Positions 52,285 through 60,947 of a DNA stretch of 64,000 nucleotides are shown piece after piece (the first letter of the stretch is position 1; the number at the start of each line of letters is the position of its first letter). The DNA is from Bdellovibrio svalbardensis. GTDB taxonomy: Bacteria; Bdellovibrionota; Bdellovibrionia; Bdellovibrionales; Bdellovibrionaceae. The translations under genes were made by a program, and so were the position numbers. The stretch lies in the NCBI RefSeq assembly GCF_029531655.1, contig NZ_JANRMI010000002.1:620001-684000 (forward strand). The letters are read 5' to 3'. The notes below the pieces were generated by a model. That model saw nothing but the letters and a program-made list of their open reading frames with translations, did not search any database and was not told the origin of the DNA.

Positions 52285-53256
52285 CTATTTGTAAGCGATT
52301 CGAGGGTCGGCGAAGCCATATGAAATATCTGCGATCAAGTTCATAAGAAGAACCATCGCCACAGAGATCACAAATGAAATCATCGCTACGTTATAGTCAT
52401 TACCAATAATAGAGTCGTAAACAAGTTTGCCCACACCTTGATAAGCAAAAACCGTCTCGGTCAATAAAGCACCAGAGAACAAGCTTGAAATGCTCACAGC
52501 AAGAATGGTGATCAATGGTATCAAAGCATTTCTAAAGCCATGCTGCCAGATCACAGTGTGGTTTGAGAGTCCTTTGGCGCGAGCAGTACGAATGAAATCA
52601 TTGCGCATAGCTTCGGCCATGGAAGAACGAGTAAAACGAGAGAATCGACCGATCTGTTGGATCGACAAAGAAAGAACTGGCAAAACCAGATATTTCGAAC
52701 GATCCAGAATATCAGCCCAGAAGCCCATTTCGCCTGCGCCTATAGTTTGTGTTCCACCTGCAGGGAAAAGAGGAATCTTAACTGCAAAAGCGATAATCAA
52801 AACGATAGCGAGCCAGAAGGAGGGAATAGAAATCCCACCAAAGGAGAGAAGGCTGACAAAGGTATCGAGTCGACTTCCTGGTTTGAGTGCAGAAAGAACG
52901 CCCAAAGGAACGGCGATAAGAATAGAAAGAGCCAAAGAGATAAATGAGAGCAGGAACGTATTCCATAGACGTGGGCCCATGAGTTCTTCCACGGGCACAC
53001 GGTAAGTTCTGCTGTAACCAAGGTCACCAGTCAGAATGGAGCCCATCCAGCTGCCATAACGTTTGTAGATCGGTTGATCTAGTCCGTATAGTGCTTTCAG
53101 ACGAGCCACGTCTTCTGCAGTGATCTTAGGGTTTGAGGCCACCATCATGTCTACCGGATCACCCGGCATTAAGCTCATTAAATAGAAGACCACGAAGGAT
53201 AGTACAACTATCACAGCGAGGGTTTGTAAAATACGACGAGCAATAAATGTAGTCAC
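52285..53256 (-). CDS. oppB: Oligopeptide ABC transporter permease OppB
   Basis: This 323-residue inner-membrane protein starts with FIARRILQTLAVIVVLSFVVFYLMSLMPGDPVD, the usual OppB N-terminus, and has ABC-docking residues in a cytosolic loop (SMAEAMRNDFIRTARAKGLSNHTVIWQHGFRNALIPL). The start codon is GTG with GGAGG 9 bases upstream. With OppC it forms the channel that brings in oligopeptides, energised by OppD and OppF. The 218-bp spacer between it and oppA contains the 121-bp inverted-repeat element and hairpins. Confidence 0.94.
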   Translation of the reverse strand: MTTFIARRILQTLAVIVVLSFVVFYLMSLMPGDPVDMMVASNPKITAEDVARLKALYGLDQPIYKRYGSWMGSILTGDLGYSRTYRVPVEELMGPRLWNTFLLSFISLALSILIAVPLGVLSALKPGSRLDTFVSLLSFGGISIPSFWLAIVLIIAFAVKIPLFPAGGTQTIGAGEMGFWADILDRSKYLVLPVLSLSIQQIGRFSRFTRSSMAEAMRNDFIRTARAKGLSNHTVIWQHGFRNALIPLITILAVSISSLFSGALLTETVFAYQGVGKLVYDSIIGNDYNVAMISFVISVAMVLLMNLIADISYGFADPRIAYK

Positions 53257-53274
53257 AGGTAGGGTCCTCCGGTC

Positions 53275-53395
53275 GGCTGTTGAAAAAGGCTCATCTGACT
53301 GCGTTGTCGGGAGTTGTCCTCGCTCCGACGTACTGGAAGTACGCCTGCGCTGCGGGAACTCCCTCCGCCTTGCATATGAACCTTTTTGAACAGCC
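53275..53395. repeat. 121-bp element with 20-bp imperfect terminal inverted repeats
   Basis: The left end GGCTGTTGAAAAAGGCTCAT (53275-53294) matches the reverse complement of the right end (53376-53395) at 18 of 20 positions. The interior contains a short CGTACT-GGA-AGTACG hairpin and complementary GGGAGTT / AACTCCC segments. It is non-coding and lies between oppA and oppB. Its form fits a MITE-like or large-hairpin repeat, but no transposase or target duplication was found. Confidence 0.6.
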
Positions 53396-53423
53396 TTGGG
53401 TCTATGGTTCTTTTTTCTGGCTG

Positions 53424-53466
53424 GTTGGCTTTCGCCAACTCCGCCGTTTCTCCGGCTGCGCCGGAG
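53424..53466. repeat. Two palindromes just past the oppA stop
   Basis: GTTGGC-TTTC-GCCAAC (53424-53439) and CTCCGGC-TGC-GCCGGAG (53450-53466) are adjacent hairpins with centres about 27 bp apart. The second belongs to the ACTCC...GGAGT family found elsewhere in the opp cluster. Downstream of oppA, they may protect its mRNA or reduce read-through into oppB. Confidence 0.65.
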
Positions 53467-53474
53467 TTTACAAA

Positions 53475-55166
53475 CTAGTTTAGGTTCCAGTCTTCTACGT
53501 TGTTTGTTTCGTAGAATTGGTGACCAGTCATTTTGTAGTTTTTCAAGTTTTTCGGAGTCACTGAAATATCTGAACGATAGTAAAGTGGCAATACCGGAAC
53601 TTCGTCAGTGTAGTATTTCAAAGTTGTTCCAACCAATTCAGCACGCTTCTTTGGATTGAATTCCAAATCCAAAGCATCAAGTGCCTTGTCTACGTTTGGA
53701 TTGCTCCAGCCCATGAAGTTTTGGCCAGACCAGCTGTTTTTTGCAGTCGGAATTGCTTTAGATGAAATTGTTGAGCGTGGGCTGTTTTCCGGAGAAGAAA
53801 CCCAAGCAAACAAGGCCAAACCACCGAATTTACGGTGAGTCATTGTGTCGCCGAAGAATACACGTGCTGGCTCATTCTTGATAAGAACTTCAATACCCGC
53901 TTGTTTCCATTGGTTTTGCAAATAAACCTGAACAAGCTCACGAGTTTTGTTTCCCGCAGTTGTTTGGAACACCAAAGACAAACGTTTGCCATCTTTAGAA
54001 CGGTAGCCATCAGCTCCCAATTTCCAACCAGCTTCGTCCAACAGTTTTCCAGCATTACGTTTAGAGTAAGGATAGAACGTTACGAATTTTGGATCTTTTG
54101 TGAACCAAGCATCTTTAGGGGAAACGTTATGGATAGCGACTTCTTGCTTGCCTTCGAAAAGAGCTTTTACAAGGTCTTCGCGATTGATTGAAAGAACCAA
54201 AGCTTTACGAACGCGAACGTCTTTCAAGATTGGGTTGTCCAAGTTCAAATCGATATGTTCGTAAGTCACAGATGGAACGAAGAACACATTGTATGGCAAG
54301 TTTTCAGCTTTTGCTTTTTTGTCAAATGCTAGGGCTTGGTCGAAATCCAAACCTAGAACGGAAATCATGTCGATTGTTCCAGAACGAAGATTCGCTTCCA
54401 TTGTTCCTGTATTAGGAATCAACTTAACGATGATCTTTTGGATGTTAGGCTGTTTGCCATAGAAGTACTTGTTCGGAGTGAAGGCAACGTGTGAACCCAA
54501 TTTCACTTCTGAAATAACATAAGGTCCGTTGTAAAGACCTGGGTTTGTAGCATTGCGAACATAGTTTGAATTCTTCTCGTAGCCTTCTTTTTGGCTGCCG
54601 TATTTATCAAAAATTGGCTTTTCCAAATGAGTCGGAAGAGGGAAGAATTGAGCTAGTTGGTAGAAGTCCCATTTTGCTTTGTCATAAGTGAAAACACATT
54701 TTTTAGGATTTTTAGGGTCGATTTCGATCTTTTCAACCTGAGTCCATTGCTCTTTTTCGCCAACAGTGACAGTTGGAGAAGTCGCTATATCACGAGATGT
54801 GATGAAGTCTTGGCAGACAACTGGCTTGCCGTCGCCCCATTTTGCGGCGTCGATGATTTCCCAGTTAGCTACGATGTGCTTTTTGCCGCCGATATCGACG
54901 ATTTTTGCAGTGCCCTTTTCAAGAGAAGGGATTTCTTTAGCCAATTGCGGAACCCATTTTCCTTCAGCAGTCATAACGACCAAAGAACGACCTACCAAGC
55001 GATACATGTATGCTGAAGCAGACATAGACATGATCAATGGGTTCATCGTTTCGAACTCTTGAGAGATACCGATTTTTAGTTCGGCGTTTGTCGGTGCAGC
55101 AACAGCCTGAGTACCGAAACCCAGAGCAGTGACAGCGAGCAAACCTTTCGCAAAATTTTTCAACAT
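53475..55166 (-). CDS. oppA: Oligopeptide-binding protein OppA
   Basis: This periplasmic protein of about 563 residues captures peptides and delivers them to OppBC. It begins with a signal peptide (MLKNFAKGLLAVTALGFGTQAVAA) and shows family features such as LKIGISQEFETMNPLIMSM, LNLDNPILKDVRVRKALVLSINRED and EVPVLPLYYRSDISVTPKNLKNY. Two ATGs lie side by side; AAGGAG is 3 bases before the first (55169) and 6 before the second (55166), so I chose the second. Hairpins flank it on both sides, and it lies between oppF and oppB, an unusual order. Confidence 0.94.
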   Translation of the reverse strand: MLKNFAKGLLAVTALGFGTQAVAAPTNAELKIGISQEFETMNPLIMSMSASAYMYRLVGRSLVVMTAEGKWVPQLAKEIPSLEKGTAKIVDIGGKKHIVANWEIIDAAKWGDGKPVVCQDFITSRDIATSPTVTVGEKEQWTQVEKIEIDPKNPKKCVFTYDKAKWDFYQLAQFFPLPTHLEKPIFDKYGSQKEGYEKNSNYVRNATNPGLYNGPYVISEVKLGSHVAFTPNKYFYGKQPNIQKIIVKLIPNTGTMEANLRSGTIDMISVLGLDFDQALAFDKKAKAENLPYNVFFVPSVTYEHIDLNLDNPILKDVRVRKALVLSINREDLVKALFEGKQEVAIHNVSPKDAWFTKDPKFVTFYPYSKRNAGKLLDEAGWKLGADGYRSKDGKRLSLVFQTTAGNKTRELVQVYLQNQWKQAGIEVLIKNEPARVFFGDTMTHRKFGGLALFAWVSSPENSPRSTISSKAIPTAKNSWSGQNFMGWSNPNVDKALDALDLEFNPKKRAELVGTTLKYYTDEVPVLPLYYRSDISVTPKNLKNYKMTGHQFYETNNVEDWNLN

Positions 55167-55186
55167 CATATTCTCCTTAGGTCTAC

Positions 55187-55232
55187 ACTCCGGATCTCCG
55201 GAGTCTGGTCTACACTCCGGCTTGGCCGGAGT
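55187..55232. repeat. Two tandem ACTCCGG...GGAGT palindromes between oppF and oppA
   Basis: Two units begin at 55187 (ACTCCGGATCTCCGGAGT) and 55214 (ACTCCGGCTTGGCCGGAGT), 27 bp apart, each preceded by GTCTAC. The same motif recurs at 55271, 57279, 57307, 57335 and 53450. They lie 18 bp upstream of the oppA start and can fold as RNA hairpins. Confidence 0.75.
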
Positions 55233-55248
55233 ATTTTAAAAGTTAAAA

Positions 55249-56262
55249 TTATTCAGCCTTGCCTGCTCGCACTCCAGCTTCGCTGGAGTATGTTGGAGCT
55301 GCGGTTAGCCAGCAAGCCTTCTGGTGTGAAGCCGTTCCCTCAAGCACCGGAGTCTTCTGTACGCAGATGTCCATTTTGTATGGGCAACGAGTATGGAAAG
55401 AGCAGCCTGATGGAGGATTGATCGGGCTTGGCACTTCGCCGCCCAATGATTTCTTCATTTTCTTTTTGCCGTGGCCCACGCGAGGAATCGCTTGGATCAA
55501 TGCCTGCGTGTAGGGATGCTGAGGATTTGCAAACAGTTCATCACGGCTGGCAATCTCAACAATTTTACCCAAGTACATGACTGCAACACGGTCGCAAACG
55601 TGTTCAATCACTGAAAGATCATGGGATATAAAAACATATGTTAATTTGAGCTTCTGTTGAAGGTCTTCCAGAAGATTCAGGATTTGCGCCTGAATAGATA
55701 CGTCCAAGGCACTGACAGGCTCGTCGCAAATAATCAGTTCAGGGTTTAAAGCGATTGCACGGGCAATACTGATACGTTGACGTTGTCCACCCGAAAATTC
55801 ATGCGGGTAGCGATTGACGGCAGATTTGCGAAGTCCCACGAGTTCGATCAACTCCAAAACGCGTTGAGTGCGCTCTTCCGGGGTGCCCACATTATGGATG
55901 TCCATCGGTTGACCGATGACTTGACCTACGGTCATACGTGGATCGAGGGAAGCATAAGGATCTTGGAAGATCATCTGCATGTTTTTTCTTTTTTTGCGAA
56001 GAGCTTCGCCTTTAAGTTTTAAAAAGTTCTGCCCTTCAAATGTGATTTCGCCAGAGGTCGGCTCATAGAGGCGAATCAAAGTTCTGCCCAATGTCGATTT
56101 TCCGCAGCCGGATTCTCCGACCAGACCCAAAGTTTCACCTTTGCGGACGGTTAAAGTGACATCATCAACAGCTTTAACACTGGCAACTTCGCGCAAGAAA
56201 AGACCTTTCTTGATCGGGAAGTGTTTCTTAATATTTTTTGCTTCAAGAATGATTTCGCTCAT
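55249..56262 (-). CDS. oppF: Oligopeptide ABC transporter ATPase OppF
   Basis: This 337-residue ATPase has Walker [18 protein letters not shown], the ABC signature [20 protein letters not shown] and Walker [13 protein letters not shown]. The C-terminal extension contains the oligopeptide/dipeptide family cysteine motif with [14 protein letters not shown]. The last codons (TYSSEAGVR) are encoded by a palindromic repeat unit at 55271-55289. The ORF extends to an ATG at 56295 overlapping oppD, but the start at 56262 (MSEIILEAK) is preferred. Confidence 0.93.
   Translation of the reverse strand: MSEIILEAKNIKKHFPIKKGLFLREVASVKAVDDVTLTVRKGETLGLVGESGCGKSTLGRTLIRLYEPTSGEITFEGQNFLKLKGEALRKKRKNMQMIFQDPYASLDPRMTVGQVIGQPMDIHNVGTPEERTQRVLELIELVGLRKSAVNRYPHEFSGGQRQRISIARAIALNPELIICDEPVSALDVSIQAQILNLLEDLQQKLKLTYVFISHDLSVIEHVCDRVAVMYLGKIVEIASRDELFANPQHPYTQALIQAIPRVGHGKKKMKKSLGGEVPSPINPPSGCSFHTRCPYKMDICVQKTPVLEGTASHQKACWLTAAPTYSSEAGVRAGKAE
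55271..55289. repeat. Palindromic repeat unit inside the 3' end of oppF
   Basis: ACTCCAGCTTCGCTGGAGT is a member of the ACTCC-GGAGT family, but it lies in frame within the last codons of oppF, where it encodes TYSSEAGVR on the coding strand. The copies at 55187-55232 and 57279-57353 are non-coding, which suggests insertion or extension of the gene into the repeat. Confidence 0.7.
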
Positions 56263-56276
56263 CTCATTTAACTCGC

Positions 56277-57242
56277 TTATAAAGGATTGAAGCAAGCCAC
56301 TTTGTGGCCAGGTTTAACTTCAAGAAGTTGAGGTTTAATAGCAGGACATTCACTCACAGCGCGTGGGCAGCGGTTTACAAACGGGCAGCCTTTCGGCAGT
56401 TCGTGGGGAGCGGGAACGCTTCCTTCAATTGTGGTCAGGCGTTGTGTGCGCTCACCAAATTTAGGACGAGATGCGATCAATGCAGCTGTGTAAGGATGAT
56501 GAGGGTTCAAGAAAAGCTCTTGAGTCTCCGCCTGCTCGCAAGTCTGGCCGCCGTACATCACCATGACATTGTCAGAGATTTCTGAGATCACACCCAAGTC
56601 ATGGGTAATGAACTGAACAGTCATATTGAATTTTTCTTGCAGGCCTTGAATCAATTCCAAAATTTGCGCCTGGATTGTAACGTCCAAAGCTGTTGTCGGT
56701 TCGTCAGCGATCAAAAATGTGGGATCGCAAGAAAGGGCCATGGCGATCATTGCTCTTTGTCTCATACCACCCGAAAGTTGGTGCGGATAAGACGAGTAGC
56801 GTTCTTCAGGGGAAGGAATGCCCACCAGGCGAAGCATTTCAATGGCGCGATCTTTTGATTCTTTTTGCGAGCATTTTTTATGCTTCATGATCTGCTCATC
56901 CATCTGAAAACCGATGGTCAAAACAGGGTTCAAAGCCGTCATGGGCTCTTGAAAGATCATTGCCATTTCGCCGCCGCGAACTTCTTCCATTTGGTCTTCT
57001 GACAATTTTAAGATGTCGCGACCATTGAGAAGTACCTGTCCACCGGTCACTTGTCCCGGAGATTGAATCAAGCGCATGAGTGAATAAGAGGTTACGGATT
57101 TGCCACAACCTGATTCGCCCACGATACCCAAAGTTTTACCCTTAGGGATTTCGAAGCTGATATTGTTAACCGCTTTGAACGGTCCTGCCTTCGTAGTGAA
57201 GGTCGTTTCAAGATTTTTTACTTCAACGAGATTTTGTGCCAC
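56277..57242 (-). CDS. oppD: Oligopeptide ABC transporter ATPase OppD
   Basis: This 321-residue ATPase has Walker [18 protein letters not shown], signature [19 protein letters not shown], Walker [13 protein letters not shown] and the C-terminal cysteine motif [16 protein letters not shown], characteristic of OppD/DppD. It pairs with OppF to drive peptide uptake. The start codon is GTG with AGGGA at 8 bases. It follows the sohB gene in the same direction, separated by three palindromic repeat units. The oppF start lies 14 bp past its stop. Confidence 0.94.
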   Translation of the reverse strand: MAQNLVEVKNLETTFTTKAGPFKAVNNISFEIPKGKTLGIVGESGCGKSVTSYSLMRLIQSPGQVTGGQVLLNGRDILKLSEDQMEEVRGGEMAMIFQEPMTALNPVLTIGFQMDEQIMKHKKCSQKESKDRAIEMLRLVGIPSPEERYSSYPHQLSGGMRQRAMIAMALSCDPTFLIADEPTTALDVTIQAQILELIQGLQEKFNMTVQFITHDLGVISEISDNVMVMYGGQTCEQAETQELFLNPHHPYTAALIASRPKFGERTQRLTTIEGSVPAPHELPKGCPFVNRCPRAVSECPAIKPQLLEVKPGHKVACFNPL

Positions 57243-57278
57243 TTAATTAATCCCTGCTATCTTGCTTTGTCTGTCTGC

Positions 57279-57353
57279 ACTCTGGCTACGCCAGGGTAGT
57301 TTCTGCACTCCAGCTCTGCCGGAGTAAGTTCTTCACTCCAACAACGTTGGAGT
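57279..57353. repeat. Three tandem palindromes at 28-bp period
   Basis: Units start at 57279, 57307 and 57335, exactly 28 bp apart: ACTCTGGCTACGCCAGGGT, ACTCCAGCTCTGCCGGAGT and ACTCCAACAACGTTGGAGT. Each is a 19-bp imperfect palindrome with about 9 bases between units. Stem sequences change together on both arms (GGC/GCC, AAC/GTT). That points to selection for a hairpin. Confidence 0.8.
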
Positions 57354-57357
57354 GTTG

Positions 57358-58380
57358 TTAAAGAAAACGACGAGTTTCGAGTTCTTCAACGATGGAAAGA
57401 GCCCCTTTTTTTACGGCTTTTCCGATGATTCCACTTAATTTGTCGCCAAAGCTTTCGTGTTGTTCAAATTTCACTTTGATAATTTGGTGTTTATCGGCAA
57501 GAGCCATCAGGTAATCGTCGCTGGTGCGAATCTCATCAACCAGGCCTTTTGTGATTGCCTGCTCACCATACCAGTATTCTCCAGTGGCTACTTCCTGAAG
57601 ATTCATCTGAGGACGAAATTTCTGAACGAAAGACTTGAAGAGAATATGAGTCTCTTCTAATTGTTGTTGGAATTTCTCTTCACCTTTGCTGGTGATTTCA
57701 CCCAACAAGCTGACCGTGCGCTTGAATTCGCCCGCCGTGTACTCTTTTACGTCTACATCGTGCTTTTTCAAAATTCTATGGAAGTTAGGAACTTGTGCAA
57801 CAACACCAATGGAGCCGACGATGGCGAAAGGGGCAGAAAGGATTTTGTTTGCAGTCACAGACATCAAATAACCACCACTGGCTGCCACTTTATCCACGCA
57901 AACTGTTAAAGGAATGCCTTTGTCGCGAATACGCAAGAGTTGAGAAGCCGCCAATCCGTAGCCATGAACCACGCCACCCGGGCTTTCAATGCGCACAACA
58001 ACTTCATCTTCAGGTTTCGCAGATGTTAAGACGGCCGTGACTTCTTCGCGCAAGTTTTCAACTGCTGAAGCTTTAACGTCACCTTCAAAGTCGATCACGA
58101 AGATTTTCTTTTCGTGAGTGCGGGACTTGTCAGCGCTCTCTTTCTTCTCTTGTTTGAGTTGTTTTTTAAGATCTTTGCGCTCGGTTTTGCTCATAGTATG
58201 AGCTTTAAGAAGATTCTGGAAGTTCTTGTATTTCTTATGCAAGAGCTCCACTTCAATTTCATTTTTATGGCCAGCAGCCTTGGCAGCAACCATTGCGATC
58301 ACCAGAATCACGGCGATGATGGCAAAAAGGATGAGGAAGGTTTGTGCTGCGAAAACTCCGATGCTCTGCAATGCGTCCAT
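57358..58380 (-). CDS. sohB: Membrane-anchored S49 peptidase, SohB-like
   Basis: This 340-residue protein has an N-terminal membrane span (AAQTFLILFAIIAVILVIAMVAA), then a cytosolic or periplasmic S49 domain. The likely nucleophile is the Ser in DKVAASGGYLMSV, and the general base Lys in YTAGEFKRTVS, both matching the family; FVIDFEGDVKAS and VVRIESPGGVVHGYGLA are other signatures. S49 enzymes degrade signal peptides or membrane proteins. A charged Lys-rich segment (about residues 55-95) is unusual. It lies upstream of oppD in the same direction, with hairpins in between. Confidence 0.9.
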   Translation of the reverse strand: MDALQSIGVFAAQTFLILFAIIAVILVIAMVAAKAAGHKNEIEVELLHKKYKNFQNLLKAHTMSKTERKDLKKQLKQEKKESADKSRTHEKKIFVIDFEGDVKASAVENLREEVTAVLTSAKPEDEVVVRIESPGGVVHGYGLAASQLLRIRDKGIPLTVCVDKVAASGGYLMSVTANKILSAPFAIVGSIGVVAQVPNFHRILKKHDVDVKEYTAGEFKRTVSLLGEITSKGEEKFQQQLEETHILFKSFVQKFRPQMNLQEVATGEYWYGEQAITKGLVDEIRTSDDYLMALADKHQIIKVKFEQHESFGDKLSGIIGKAVKKGALSIVEELETRRFL

Positions 58381-58490
58381 GGTACTCCTTGGGGAAACAA
58401 AGAATTAAGCTATTAAGGAATTGGCCAAAGGTCGAGCATCTTTTTTGTTTGTTCAAAAAAAATCGGCGAGCCTGTTAGACTGGTCGTCAG

Positions 58491-59234
58491 ATGCATCTTT
58501 CTAGAAAACTCATCTTTCTTTTATTGCTCTCGACATTCTCCCGCGAAGGCTTCGCGGCTGGAGCGGAAGAGACGCGCCTGCTTGGTTTCGCTGAGCATCA
58601 AAACAACGGAAAGCAGTTTGATAAAGCAAGGGCTCAAGGGGAGCGTGGCTACCTTGAGGAGTCTGAGCAATGGGAAAACCAACGCCAGCGTGAATTGGCA
58701 GACTATAAAAAGTCGAAAAAATCTAAAGAGATGGATGATGATGGGCCCGAATTTAAAGCCGATGCCCTCGCCAAAAAGCAGTTTGACGTTGAATATCAGC
58801 AGACCCGCAAAGAATTTATAGAAAAGAAATCCCAGGAAGAAAAGTTGTCGCGTGCTGACAAAAAACTTCCCACGGAAGCTCAGGAGTTAGGTTTGGATAT
58901 GGAGCGGCCACGCTACGAGTATCGCAAGCGTGCTGCCTTTGGTGGGAAACCTAAATTTGGAAGTGCTGCAGCAGCAGCCGGTGGGTCTTCTTATGGAGGA
59001 GGTTCTGGAGGTAGTAGTTTCCCGCCGCCACCAACATTTGACGACTTCAGCGGAGGAGGCGGAGGTTATGTTCCTGCGCCTAATTTGCCAGAAGATTTCG
59101 GAGATGTTCCGCCGCCGCCACCACCACCACCGCCAGGATTTGGTGAGGACACATTTGGGGGAGGCTATGGAACTGATTTTGCGCCACCACCACCGCCGCC
59201 ACCACCATTTGGTGAAGATAGCGGTGATTTCTAG
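58491..59234 (+). CDS. Secreted low-complexity protein with polyproline and Gly-rich tail
   Basis: This 247-residue protein begins with a signal peptide (MHLSRKLIFLLLLSTFSREGFAAG). The first half is highly charged and helical (KKSKKSKEMDDDGPEFKADALAKKQF and similar). The second half has Gly/Ser-rich stretches and two runs of consecutive prolines (near residues 205-213 and 234-241), each followed by FGED. It lacks any known domain. No ribosome site is visible; TTAGACT just before the start hints at a very short leader. Role unknown; surface exposure is plausible. Confidence 0.65.
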   Translation: MHLSRKLIFLLLLSTFSREGFAAGAEETRLLGFAEHQNNGKQFDKARAQGERGYLEESEQWENQRQRELADYKKSKKSKEMDDDGPEFKADALAKKQFDVEYQQTRKEFIEKKSQEEKLSRADKKLPTEAQELGLDMERPRYEYRKRAAFGGKPKFGSAAAAAGGSSYGGGSGGSSFPPPPTFDDFSGGGGGYVPAPNLPEDFGDVPPPPPPPPPGFGEDTFGGGYGTDFAPPPPPPPPFGEDSGDF

Positions 59235-59241
59235 CTAGTCC

Positions 59242-59952
59242 CTACGTTTTCATAAGATCGTCAGTGGAGAGGCCGGAGTATTGTTTTACTCCGCGCATCA
59301 GATACCAGAAGATTCCCATAAGAAAAATCATCGAAGGAACCATGATGATGGCCATCGACCAAGTGGTCATTTTTGCGATCTGCTCATTCAAAATGACGGA
59401 TTGAGCTTCGGTGGTCAGGTTTGAATCAATGTTCAGGAAAATCTTCCGAGCTAAAACAAAATTGCAAACGGCACTGAATACGAATGACAAAGAAAGCCAC
59501 ATCGTCGCCTTTCTTAGGTGATCGTGGAACTCTTGTTGTTTTCCATTTTCTTTTAGCTTCTCTTCTAAAAGATCTACTTTCATCACTCCCGGATTTAGGA
59601 AAATCGCTTCAATGAAGGGTTTCTTTGTGAAGGCAGAGCCTAGAACGAACAATCCCACCAAAGTTGGGAAGGCCGCTTCTTTGACTGCAAACCAAAATCC
59701 ATGAATGCCCATAAGGGCCAAGCCGCCAGTCAGTGCGACGTTCAGAAGACCTAGAGCGGAAAGCGCATTGACCTTTTTTCGTTTCGCCAAATCATAGGCG
59801 CCATAAGCCAATGGAAACGCCAACGCCAAGAGGAGGGCGGCCAAAGGGCCGATGAATTTTGTGAGCTTATTAAGGATAAGAACCGGCAAGATGATATTAA
59901 AGATGAGATTGAGCCAGCTATTTTCGGGTTTGGTTTCTTGTTTAGTAGACAT
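59242..59952 (-). CDS. Multi-span membrane protein, VC0807-like family
   Basis: This protein of about 236 residues has six or so membrane helices, including LIFNIILPVLILNKLTKFIGPLAALLLALAFPLAYGAYDLAKRKKVNALSALGLLNVALTGG, AAFPTLVGLFVLGSAF and MTTWSMAIIMVPSMIFLMGIFWYLM. The pattern fits the VC0807-type family of inner-membrane proteins as I recall it. No function is assigned to that family. The ORF is open to 59988, but AAGGA spaced 7 bases before the ATG at 59952 is the likely start. It converges with the polyproline gene, 7 bp apart. Confidence 0.72.
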   Translation of the reverse strand: MSTKQETKPENSWLNLIFNIILPVLILNKLTKFIGPLAALLLALAFPLAYGAYDLAKRKKVNALSALGLLNVALTGGLALMGIHGFWFAVKEAAFPTLVGLFVLGSAFTKKPFIEAIFLNPGVMKVDLLEEKLKENGKQQEFHDHLRKATMWLSLSFVFSAVCNFVLARKIFLNIDSNLTTEAQSVILNEQIAKMTTWSMAIIMVPSMIFLMGIFWYLMRGVKQYSGLSTDDLMKT

Positions 59953-60004
59953 GCCTAGCATCCTTGTTGGCTTCCTGATAAAATGCAACTCTTTAGGAGT
60001 GAAT

Positions 60005-60817
60005 ATGCCTGAATTACCCGAAGTGGAAGTGGTGCGACAGGGGCTTGAAAAGATATTAGAGCATCATCCCAAGCTCGAAAAAGTTGAGCTGAAAAGATCT
60101 GATTTGCGCGGCCCCATTCCTGCTAAGAAATTAAGCACTCTTGTTGGCCAAAAGGTTTTGTCCGTGGAAAGGCGGGCAAAGTACTTATTAATATGGACGC
60201 CCAAAGGAGCGATGCTGTCGCATTTAGGTATGACCGGCACCTGGCGTGTGGCGCCTCCTGGTGATGAGCGTCTTCACGATCATATATATTTGCATTTTTC
60301 TGGCAGCTTGAGGTTGGCTTATCGGGATCCTCGGCGATTTGGTTGTTTTGATTTCGTCAGTGATCCTGCATCGCATCCAAAACTTGTTGAGCTCGGTCCG
60401 GAGCCTTTAGGGTCTGACTTTACGGGGGAGTCTCTTTGGCAGAGTTTGCGTGGCAAAAGTGTCGCCTTAAAAGTTGCGATCATGGATCAGAAAGTGGTTG
60501 TCGGAGTTGGCAATATCTACGCGAGTGAAGCGTTGTTTGCGGCGGGGATTAAGCCCTCATTGCCAGCCTCAAAACTTTCACGTGATAGAGCGGACATTCT
60601 GGTTAGAGAGATTCGAAGAATTCTCAAAGAGTCGATTGAAAAAGGTGGATCTTCTATCAGCGATTTCGCTCAAGCTTCGGGGGAAAGTGGCTACTTTCAG
60701 AATACTTTTAAAGTTTACGATCGGGACGGCGAAGCCTGTGTGTCTTGCGGGACACACCTTCGCGCGAAAGTGATGGGTGGTCGGAACACCTTCTGGTGTA
60801 GCCATTGTCAAAAATAA
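60005..60817 (+). CDS. mutM: Formamidopyrimidine-DNA glycosylase (MutM/Fpg)
   Basis: The enzyme removes oxidised purines such as 8-oxoguanine. It starts with the essential MPELPEV (P1 nucleophile), has RRAKYLLIW and the core VVGVGNIYASEALFAAGI, and ends with the zinc finger CVSCGTHLRAKVMGGRNTFWCSHCQK. I chose the ATG at 60005, with AGGAG 5 bases upstream, because the ORF's open frame extends 51 codons further back without family similarity. The result is 270 residues, normal for Fpg. It diverges from the VC0807-like gene. Confidence 0.97.
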   Translation: MPELPEVEVVRQGLEKILEHHPKLEKVELKRSDLRGPIPAKKLSTLVGQKVLSVERRAKYLLIWTPKGAMLSHLGMTGTWRVAPPGDERLHDHIYLHFSGSLRLAYRDPRRFGCFDFVSDPASHPKLVELGPEPLGSDFTGESLWQSLRGKSVALKVAIMDQKVVVGVGNIYASEALFAAGIKPSLPASKLSRDRADILVREIRRILKESIEKGGSSISDFAQASGESGYFQNTFKVYDRDGEACVSCGTHLRAKVMGGRNTFWCSHCQK

Positions 60818-60834
60818 TTTTTTAAAAATTATTT
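60812..60834. other. AT-only palindrome over the mutM stop
   Basis: AAATAATTTTT (60812-60822) and AAAAATTATTT (60824-60834) are inverted around one T. It includes the mutM stop codon. The stem has no G or C, so it is a poor terminator and may be chance in an AT-rich spacer. Confidence 0.35.
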
Positions 60835-60947
60835 GCTAAGATTGCAAAAATTTGTGTAACTTAGCCATTAGTCGAGTTTAAAAACAAAAAATGTGCATTC
60901 GGAATTACTTCGAGTGTGCAAATTAATTATACGAAGGGACAACAACA

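Noticed and set aside
57279-57353. A small CRISPR array
   Set aside because: Three palindromes at 28-bp period look superficially like repeats, but spacers are only about 9 bases, units are not identical and no cas genes are nearby.
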